Origin: Streptomyces sp. AC550_RSS872
GTDB taxonomy: Bacteria > Actinomycetota > Actinomycetes > Streptomycetales > Streptomycetaceae
DNA length: 64,000 nucleotides
Assembly: GCF_019049285.1 (NCBI RefSeq)
Contig: NZ_JAGMUL010000062.1
Span: forward strand, 1-64,000
Direction: 5' to 3'
The notes under the pieces are model-generated. The model searched no databases and was not told the origin of the DNA. It was given only the letters and a program-made list of their open reading frames with translations. This document shows positions 58,017-64,000 of the stretch, one piece after another; the first letter of the stretch is position 1; the number at the start of each line of letters is the position of its first letter. The position numbers were made by a program, and so were the translations under genes.

Positions 58017-58564
58017 GCCGTGCCCCCCTGAACGTGCTGATCCGGCGCCTCGACCCGGACGTACCGCTGCCGGAGTACGCGCACCCCGGTGACGCGGGAG
58101 CCGATCTGCGCACCACCGAGTCACGCGAACTGAAGCCGGGGGAGCGGGCCGTACTGCCCACCGGGGTGTCTGTCGCCCTCCCGGAGGGGTACGCGGCGTT
58201 CGTGCACCCCCGGTCCGGTCTCGCCGCCCGCCTAGGTGTCGCCCTCGTGAATGCCCCGGGGACGGTTGATGCCGGGTACCGTGGGGAGATCAAGGTGATC
58301 GTGGTGAATCTCGACCCGCATGAGACCGTGCGGTTCGAGCGCTTCGACCGGATTGCCCAACTGGTCGTCCAGCAGGTCGAGAGGGTCCGCTTCCAGGAGG
58401 TCGCGGAGCTTCCCGATTCGGCACGGGCCGCAGGGGGCTTCGGGTCCACCGGCGGGCATGCCGCGGTGGGCGGCACAAGCGATACAAGCGATGAGGCCGC
58501 CGATGGCGGCGCAACGGGTGGGAATCGATACGCTTCGGTCGTATCCGACCGGGAAGGACAGTGA
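58013..58564 (+). CDS. dut: dUTP diphosphatase
   Basis: A 183-residue trimeric dUTPase converting dUTP to dUMP and pyrophosphate. The five motifs are in order: GDAGADL, HPRSGLAARLG, GTVDAGYRGEI, RFDRIAQLVV and GGFGSTGG. About 30 extra C-terminal residues beyond the last motif are disordered. GTG 58013 overlaps the thioesterase stop. It lies within a small operon with the DUF3710 gene. Confidence 0.95.
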   Translation: MSRAPLNVLIRRLDPDVPLPEYAHPGDAGADLRTTESRELKPGERAVLPTGVSVALPEGYAAFVHPRSGLAARLGVALVNAPGTVDAGYRGEIKVIVVNLDPHETVRFERFDRIAQLVVQQVERVRFQEVAELPDSARAAGGFGSTGGHAAVGGTSDTSDEAADGGATGGNRYASVVSDREGQ

Positions 58565-58565
58565 C

Positions 58566-59327
58566 GTGTTCGGACGTCGCAAGAAGAAGGGTGCCGCCGA
58601 GGACGCGGCCGGCGAGCCCGAGCAGGTCGTCGACAGTGTCGACACTGAGGCGGACGACGACGGTGAGCGCGAGCGCGTGAGGCTGGAGCCGGAGCCGCGG
58701 CCCGACGGGCCCTGGGACAGCTCCGAGGTCCGTGAGCCCGGCGAGGGCAGGGTCGACCTGGGCGGCCTGTTGGTGCCGGGCGTCGACGGCATGGAACTGC
58801 GCGTGGAGGTCGCGGGCGACGCGATCGTCGCGGCGACCGTCGTGCTGCGCGACAGCGCCATCCAGCTCCAGGCCTTCGCCGCGCCCAAGCGCGAGGGCAT
58901 CTGGGGCGAGGTACGCGAGGAGATCGGCTCCGGCATCACCCAGCAGGGTGGCATCATCGACGAGGTCGAGGGTCCGCTCGGCTGGGAGCTGCGGGCCCAG
59001 GTGCCGGTTCAGCTGCCGGACGGCACCGGTGGTTTCCAGGTCGTGCGGTTCGTCGGTGTGGACGGTCCCCGCTGGTTCCTGCGCGGTGTGATCTCGGGCC
59101 AGGGCGCGGTGCAGCCGCAGGCAGCCGGTCTGCTCGAGCAGATCTTCCGGGACACGGTCGTGGTTCGCGGCGAGGGCCCGATGGCTCCCCGTGACCCGAT
59201 CGTCCTGAAGCTGCCGAACGACGCCCAGATGGTCCCCGAGGGCGTCCAGCAGGAGGAGGCGGGTTCGCGCTTCTCCGGCGGCATGGGCCAGCTCCAGCGC
59301 GGCCCGGAGATCACCGAGGTTCGCTGA
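58566..59327 (+). CDS. DUF3710 family protein
   Basis: A 253-residue conserved actinobacterial protein usually encoded beside dut. The N-terminus is charged (MFGRRKKKG), followed by an acidic low-complexity stretch (40-75) and a beta-rich domain (LRDSAIQLQAFAAPKREGIWGEVREEI). GTG 58566 follows GGAAGG, one base after the dut stop codon. Function unknown. Confidence 0.9.
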   Translation: MFGRRKKKGAAEDAAGEPEQVVDSVDTEADDDGERERVRLEPEPRPDGPWDSSEVREPGEGRVDLGGLLVPGVDGMELRVEVAGDAIVAATVVLRDSAIQLQAFAAPKREGIWGEVREEIGSGITQQGGIIDEVEGPLGWELRAQVPVQLPDGTGGFQVVRFVGVDGPRWFLRGVISGQGAVQPQAAGLLEQIFRDTVVVRGEGPMAPRDPIVLKLPNDAQMVPEGVQQEEAGSRFSGGMGQLQRGPEITEVR

Positions 59328-59343
59328 GGGTCGTAGAAACATC

Positions 59344-59372
59344 AGGGCCGTACCCCTCAGGGGTGCGGCCCT
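59344..59372 (+). terminator. Terminator after the dut-DUF3710 operon
   Basis: A 14-bp stem (59344-59357 with 59359-59372, some G-T pairing) followed by TTCTC. Confidence 0.75.
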
Positions 59373-59389
59373 TTCTCGTGCGTGAACTC

Positions 59390-59418
59390 TTGACGGCGCA
59401 TTGGTCTGTACCTACCGT
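59390..59418 (+). promoter_or_regulatory. HrdB-type promoter of the alginate-lyase-family gene
   Basis: TTGACG at 59390-59395, a 17-base spacer, TACCGT at 59413-59418, about 68 bases before the gene start; the -10 position and spacer match the vegetative consensus. Confidence 0.6.
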
Positions 59419-59486
59419 CTGCGGCCAACGCGTCTGTTCATAAAGGCGCTTCGCGTTCATATACGAGAACGGAAGGCCCCCCACGC

Positions 59487-60659
59487 ATGCGCAGAACCGC
59501 ACTCTTCGCGGCCGCGGCCGCCCTCGTCGCCGGTGTCCTCGCCTGGCCCACCGGAGCCGGCGCCGCTCCCGCCGCCTTCGTCCACCCCGGAGTCACCGTC
59601 TCCCAGGGGCAGTTGGACTTCACCCGCTCCAAGGTCAACGCCGGCGCCCAGCCCTGGAAGGGCGCCTTCGACCGGATGATGGTGAGCAAGTACGCCGATC
59701 TGAACCGCACCCCCAAGCCCCGCGCGGTCGTCGAGTGCGGCTCGTACTCGAACCCCAACCACGGCTGCACCGACGAGCGCGAGGACGCGACGGCCGCCTA
59801 CACCCAGGCCCTCGCCTGGTACATCACCCGCGACGAGCGGCACGCGCGGAAGGCCATCGAGCTGATGGACGCCTGGTCCGCGGTGATCAGGGACCACACC
59901 AACAGCAACGCGCCCCTCCAGACGGGCTGGGCCGGCTCCTCCTGGCCCAGGGCGGCCGAGATCATCAAGTACACGTACACCGGGAACTGGGCGAACTCCG
60001 GCCGGTTCGCGACCATGCTCCGCTCCGTCTATCTGCCCGAGATCGTCAACGGCTCGAACTCCAACGGCAACTGGGAGCTGTCGATGATGGAGGCCGCCGT
60101 CGGCATCTCGGTCTTCCTCGAGGACAAGGCGTCGTACGACAAGGCCATGGCGAAGTTCCGCACCCGCACCGCCGCCTACGTCTACCTGTCCTCCGACGGC
60201 GAGCTGCCGAAGACCGTGCCGAGCCAGAACCTCGACACCCGCGAGAAGATCGTCAACTACTGGCAGGGGCAGTCCACCTTCGTCACCGGCCTCACCCAGG
60301 AGACCTGCCGCGACCTCACCCACACCGGCTACGGCATCTCCGCCATCTCCCACGTCGCGGAGACCAGCCGGATCCAGGGGCAGGACCTGTACGGCACCGA
60401 CGTCGGTGAGCGGCTGCGGCACGCGCTCGGGTTCCAGGCCAGGTACGAGCTCGGTACGGCCGTGCCCAGCTGGCTGTGCCGCGGCTCGCTGAAGCTCGGG
60501 CTCGGTCCGGTCACCGAGGTCGGGCACAACGCCCTGGCCAACCGTCTCGGCCACGCCATGACCAACACCGAGACCCTGACCGTGCGCAACCGTCCTGCCG
60601 GCAGCAACAACCTCTTCGTCGCCTGGGAGACCCTCACCCACGGCGACAACCCCGGCTGA
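59487..60659 (+). CDS. Secreted alginate-lyase-family protein
   Basis: A 390-residue exported protein. A signal peptide covers about residues 1-27 (cleavage after GAGAA). The (alpha/alpha) toroid domain of the alginate-lyase superfamily (PL5-like) follows: FVHPGVTVSQGQLDF, QALAWYITRDERHARKAIELMDAWS, GWAGSSWPRAAEIIKYTY, SNGNWELSMMEAAVGISVFL. Substrate specificity cannot be fixed from sequence; a uronate polymer is likely. ATG 59487 follows GGAAGG. It has its own promoter and a terminator downstream. Confidence 0.87.
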   Translation: MRRTALFAAAAALVAGVLAWPTGAGAAPAAFVHPGVTVSQGQLDFTRSKVNAGAQPWKGAFDRMMVSKYADLNRTPKPRAVVECGSYSNPNHGCTDEREDATAAYTQALAWYITRDERHARKAIELMDAWSAVIRDHTNSNAPLQTGWAGSSWPRAAEIIKYTYTGNWANSGRFATMLRSVYLPEIVNGSNSNGNWELSMMEAAVGISVFLEDKASYDKAMAKFRTRTAAYVYLSSDGELPKTVPSQNLDTREKIVNYWQGQSTFVTGLTQETCRDLTHTGYGISAISHVAETSRIQGQDLYGTDVGERLRHALGFQARYELGTAVPSWLCRGSLKLGLGPVTEVGHNALANRLGHAMTNTETLTVRNRPAGSNNLFVAWETLTHGDNPG

Positions 60660-60672
60660 GATCCACGGGGGC

Positions 60673-60710
60673 GGCGGGAGCGTCAGAGTTGCGTCAAAGA
60701 CGCTCCCGCC
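60673..60710 (+). terminator. Terminator before kdpD
   Basis: A perfect 12-bp stem (60673-60684 with 60699-60710), 14-base loop, just after the alginate-lyase-family gene. Confidence 0.8.
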
Positions 60711-60785
60711 ACCGCACCCGGCCCCATTTGTCGCGATTATTGGCCGTAAGGTCGACGCTGCGTAGGCAGCAGTGGCCGGAACACA

Positions 60786-63368
60786 ATGAGGACCATGGGA
60801 CGCGGCAAGCTTCGGATCTACCTCGGTGCGGCACCGGGCGTCGGCAAGACGTACGCGATGCTGTCCGAGGCGCACCGCCGCATCGAGCGGGGCACCGACT
60901 GCGTGGTCGCCTTCGTGGAGCACCACGAGCGGCCGCGCACCGAGGTGATGCTGCACGGGCTCGACCAGGTCCCGCGCAGGTGGCTGGAGTACCGGGGGAG
61001 CGCCTTCACCGAGATGGACGTGGACGCCGTCCTGGCCAGGCGTCCCCAGGTGGCGCTCGTCGACGAACTCGCCCACACCAACATCCCCGGCTCCCGCAAC
61101 GCCAAGCGCTGGCAGGACGTGGAGGAGCTGCTGGCGGCGGGTATCGACGTGATATCGACCGTCAACATCCAGCATCTGGAGTCCCTCGGTGACGTCGTCG
61201 AGTCCATCACCGGCGTACGGCAGCAGGAGACCGTGCCGGACGAGGTGGTGCGCCGGGCCGACCAGATCGAGCTGGTCGACATGTCGCCCCAGGCGCTGCG
61301 GCGGCGCATGGCGCACGGCAACATCTACCGGCCCGACAAGGTCGACGCGGCCCTGTCGAACTACTTCCGGCCCGGCAACCTGACCGCGCTGCGTGAGCTG
61401 GCGCTGCTGTGGGTGGCGGACCGGGTCGACGAGTATCTGAAGCAGTACCGCAGCGAGCACCGCGTGTCGAAGATCTGGGGTTCGCGGGAGCGGATCGTGG
61501 TCGGGCTGACCGGCGGTCCCGAGGGGCGGACCCTGATCCGCCGGGCTGCCCGGCTCGCGGAGAAGGGCGCCGGCGGGGAGGTAATGGCCGTCTACATCGC
61601 CCGCAGCGACGGACTGACCTCCGCCTCGCCGAAGGAGCTCGCCGTCCAGCGCACCCTCGTCGAGGACCTGGGCGGAACGTTCCACCATGTCGTCGGCGAC
61701 GACATCCCGGCCGCCCTGCTCGACTTCGCGCGCGGTGTGAACGCCACCCAGATCGTCCTCGGCTCCTCGCGCCGCCGAAGCTGGCAGTACGTCTTCGGAC
61801 CGGGCGTGGGCGTGACCGTCGCCCGGGACTCGGGTCCCGACCTCGACGTGCACATCGTCACGCACGAGGAGGCCGCCAAGGGGCGTGGACTGCCCGTGGC
61901 CAGGGGAGCCCGTCTCGGCCGGCCCCGGATCCTCTGGGGCTGGTTCACCGGCGTCGCCGGCCCGGTGCTGCTCACCCTGCTGCTGACCCACATCGACGCC
62001 GACCTCGGTCTCGCGAACGACATGCTGCTGTTCCTGACCCTGACGGTGGCCGCGGCCCTGCTCGGCGGGCTCTACCCCGCCCTGTCCTCCGCGGCGGTCG
62101 GCTCACTGCTGCTCAACTGGTACTTCACCCCGCCCCTGCACCGCATCTCGATCGCCGACCCGAAGAACCTGCTCGCCCTGGTGATCTTCGTCCTGGTGGC
62201 GGTCGCGGTCGCCTCCGTGGTCGACCTCGCCGCCCGCCGAACCCACCAGGCGGCACGGCTGCGCGCCGAGTCGGAGATCCTGTCGTTCCTCGCGGGCAAC
62301 GTCCTGCGCGGCGAGACCGGCCTGGAGGAGCTGCTGGAACGGGTCCGCGAGACCTTCGGCATGGAGTCGGCGGCCCTGCTGGAGCGCGAGAGCGACGTCG
62401 ACCCATGGACGCGCGCGGGCGAGGCGGGCCGCGGACGGGCGCCGCAGCGGCCGGAGGACGCGGACGTCGACGTACCGGTCGGCGACCACATGGCGCTCGC
62501 GCTGACCGGCCGTGTGCTGCCCGCCGAGGACCGCCGGGTGCTCGCCGCCTTCGCCGCCCAGGCCGCCGTGGTCCTGGACCGGCGCCGGCTCCAGGAGGAG
62601 GCCGACCAGGCCAAGGAGCTGGCCGAGGGCAACCGCATCCGTACGGCGCTGCTGGCCGCCGTCAGCCACGACCTCCGTACGCCGCTCGCGGGCATCAAGG
62701 CGGCGGTCTCCTCGCTGCGGTCCGACGACGTGGCCTGGTCGGAGGAGGACGAGGCCGAGCTGCTGGCGGGCATCGAGGAGGGCGCCGACCGGCTGGACCA
62801 CCTGGTCGGGAACCTCTTGGACATGTCCCGGCTCCAGACCGGTACGGTCACGCCGCTGATCAGGGAGATCGACCTCGACGAGGTGGTGCCGATGGCGCTG
62901 GGCGGGGTGCCGGACGGAAGCGCCGAGCTGGACATCCCGGAGACGCTGCCCATGGTCGCCGTGGACCCCGGGCTGCTGGAGCGGTCGGTGGCCAACCTGG
63001 TCGAGAACGCCGTCAAGTACAGCCCGGACGACAGCAGGGTCCTGGTGGCCGCCAGCGCCCTCGCGGACCGCGTCGAGGTCCGGGTGGTCGACCGCGGGCC
63101 GGGCGTCCCGGACGACGCCAAGGAACGTATCTTCGCGCCCTTCCAGCGCTACGGCGACGCCCCGCGCGGCGCGGGAGTCGGTCTCGGACTCGCGGTCGCC
63201 CGCGGGTTCGCCGAGGCGATGGGCGGCACACTGAACGCCGAGGACACCCCCGGGGGCGGTCTCACCATGGTGCTCACCGTGCGGGCGGCGGGATCGCGCG
63301 CGGAGCTTGTCGAAGAGGGGGGCGTGCCAGTGGAGCACCCCGTGGAACCAGAAAGGCAGACCACATGA
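60786..63368 (+). CDS. kdpD: KdpD osmosensitive potassium-channel sensor kinase
   Basis: An 860-residue sensor kinase. The N-terminal KdpD domain has the P-loop GAAPGVGKTY (residues 14-23) and LVDELAHTN (about 94-102). A USP domain (about 235-365) follows, four membrane helices (about 380-478), GAF (500-610), HisKA with His628 (AVSHDLRTPLAG) and HATPase (NLVENAVKY, GLGLAVARG). ATG 60786 is chosen from GGA at 60777; ATG 60795 is possible. It overlaps kdpE by four bases (ATGA). The transporter genes kdpFABC are not upstream; whether they follow kdpE is outside the window. Confidence 0.94.
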   Translation: MRTMGRGKLRIYLGAAPGVGKTYAMLSEAHRRIERGTDCVVAFVEHHERPRTEVMLHGLDQVPRRWLEYRGSAFTEMDVDAVLARRPQVALVDELAHTNIPGSRNAKRWQDVEELLAAGIDVISTVNIQHLESLGDVVESITGVRQQETVPDEVVRRADQIELVDMSPQALRRRMAHGNIYRPDKVDAALSNYFRPGNLTALRELALLWVADRVDEYLKQYRSEHRVSKIWGSRERIVVGLTGGPEGRTLIRRAARLAEKGAGGEVMAVYIARSDGLTSASPKELAVQRTLVEDLGGTFHHVVGDDIPAALLDFARGVNATQIVLGSSRRRSWQYVFGPGVGVTVARDSGPDLDVHIVTHEEAAKGRGLPVARGARLGRPRILWGWFTGVAGPVLLTLLLTHIDADLGLANDMLLFLTLTVAAALLGGLYPALSSAAVGSLLLNWYFTPPLHRISIADPKNLLALVIFVLVAVAVASVVDLAARRTHQAARLRAESEILSFLAGNVLRGETGLEELLERVRETFGMESAALLERESDVDPWTRAGEAGRGRAPQRPEDADVDVPVGDHMALALTGRVLPAEDRRVLAAFAAQAAVVLDRRRLQEEADQAKELAEGNRIRTALLAAVSHDLRTPLAGIKAAVSSLRSDDVAWSEEDEAELLAGIEEGADRLDHLVGNLLDMSRLQTGTVTPLIREIDLDEVVPMALGGVPDGSAELDIPETLPMVAVDPGLLERSVANLVENAVKYSPDDSRVLVAASALADRVEVRVVDRGPGVPDDAKERIFAPFQRYGDAPRGAGVGLGLAVARGFAEAMGGTLNAEDTPGGGLTMVLTVRAAGSRAELVEEGGVPVEHPVEPERQTT

Positions 63369-64000
63369 TGAGCCCGACCACGGGGACTCCCCAGACCCCC
63401 ACCAGGGTTCTGGTGATCGACGACGAGCCGCAGATCGTGCGCGCCCTCGTGATCAACCTCAAGGCCCGCAGGTACGAGGTCGACGCGGCCCACGACGGGG
63501 CCACCGCCCTCGAACTCGCCACTACCCGCCACCCCGACGTGGTCGTCCTCGACCTCGGACTGCCCGACATGGACGGCGTCGAGGTCATCCGGGGCCTGCG
63601 GGGCTGGACCCGGGTGCCGATCCTGGTGCTGTCCGCCCGGCACTCCTCCGACGAGAAGGTCGAGGCGCTGGACGCGGGCGCGGACGACTACGTCACCAAG
63701 CCCTTCGGCATGGACGAACTGCTCGCCCGGCTGCGGGCCGCCGTACGCCGCGCCGAACCCACCGGGGGCGGCGAGGACGACGTGATGGTGGAGACCGAGG
63801 AGTTCACCGTCGACCTGGCCGCCAAGAAGGTCAACCGGGGCGGGAAGGACGTACGGCTGACCCCCACGGAATGGCATCTGCTGGAGGTGCTCGTCCGCAA
63901 TACGGGACGTCTCGTCAGTCAGCGGCAACTGCTTCAGGAGGTGTGGGGACCGTCATACGGGACGGAGACGAACTATCTGCGGGTCTACATGGCCCAGCTG
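63365..64000 (+). CDS. kdpE: KdpE response regulator, 3' end outside window
   Basis: Open to the window end (212 codons visible). OmpR-type: receiver with DDE at 19-21, phospho-acceptor Asp63 (VVLDLGLPD), LSARHSSDEKVEALDAGADDYVTKPFG, then the winged-helix DNA-binding part (LTPTEWHLLEVLV, TETNYLRVYMAQL). Start ATG 63365 overlaps the kdpD stop; ATG 63368 is an alternative. It is the cognate partner of KdpD. Confidence 0.93.
   Translation, partial: MMSPTTGTPQTPTRVLVIDDEPQIVRALVINLKARRYEVDAAHDGATALELATTRHPDVVVLDLGLPDMDGVEVIRGLRGWTRVPILVLSARHSSDEKVEALDAGADDYVTKPFGMDELLARLRAAVRRAEPTGGGEDDVMVETEEFTVDLAAKKVNRGGKDVRLTPTEWHLLEVLVRNTGRLVSQRQLLQEVWGPSYGTETNYLRVYMAQL

Noticed and set aside
1..64000. Transposase, integrase, tRNA or attachment site that would explain the island
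   Set aside because: None could be seen by eye; the only boundary signal is the duplicated tk segment.

Overview
The window is high-GC actinobacterial chromosome, almost certainly a Streptomyces. It carries whiH next to hrdB (HrdB reads as 511 aa from a GTG start), topoisomerase IV genes parE and parC, sepH, cutRS, dut, a coproporphyrin-type ferrochelatase and kdpDE. From memory, this backbone order resembles the hrdB-to-kdpDE interval of S. coelicolor; no database was consulted.

Layout. 1-6400: end of a membrane/ABC-type permease, whiH, hrdB, a short strip of decayed genes (a fabI fragment and a frameshifted membrane protein), a secreted trypsin and a small zinc-ribbon protein. 6846-17466: parE, then a carboxylate-metabolism neighbourhood: DUF485 protein with a sodium:solute symporter, a CitAB-like two-component system, an iron-box-controlled sucrase/ferredoxin-like protein, and two divergent citrate-synthase-type genes, one of which carries its own helix-turn-helix. 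17651-33857: two small conserved proteins, a CobW-type metallochaperone, parC, an M16 peptidase pair, a c-di-AMP (ydaO-type) riboswitch in front of a LytM/M23 peptidase, a GntR regulator, HPr, a Pat-type acetyltransferase, a DUF5998 protein, an alkaline-phosphatase-superfamily enzyme and thymidine kinase. 33858-44389 is the main accessory island. It holds a divergent pair, an AfsR-type SARP regulator (BTAD, NB-ARC, TPR; TTA codon at residue 15) facing a giant Ser/Thr kinase with two WD40 blocks. Downstream of the kinase come a YezG-like protein and an FHA-zinc-ribbon-kinase. The island is bounded by intact tk on the left and a truncated, nearly identical second copy of tk on the right, with kinase debris beside the intact tk. 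44390-64000: a VOC protein, a sulfurtransferase, sepH, a lactone oxidase and MFS pair, ferrochelatase and an inositol-phosphatase-type enzyme, cutRS, a run of small conserved actinobacterial genes (DUF4193, EcsC-like, DUF3093, thioesterase, dut, DUF3710), a secreted alginate-lyase-family protein, and kdpD with kdpE running off the end.

The most interesting part is the AfsK/AfsR-like island. One or both kinases plausibly phosphorylate the SARP or each other, with the FHA domain reading the phosphothreonine. The shared promoter carries tandem 9-bp repeats and an 11-bp-spaced repeat typical of SARP sites. Other points of interest are the HTH-citrate synthase with its AT-rich TTGATT operator cluster, the iron box abutting a GTG start, and the riboswitch-controlled peptidase.

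No rRNA, tRNA, CRISPR array, transposase or prophage gene was seen. Coordinates of regulatory sites come from reading by eye; functions are from recognised motifs and family knowledge.
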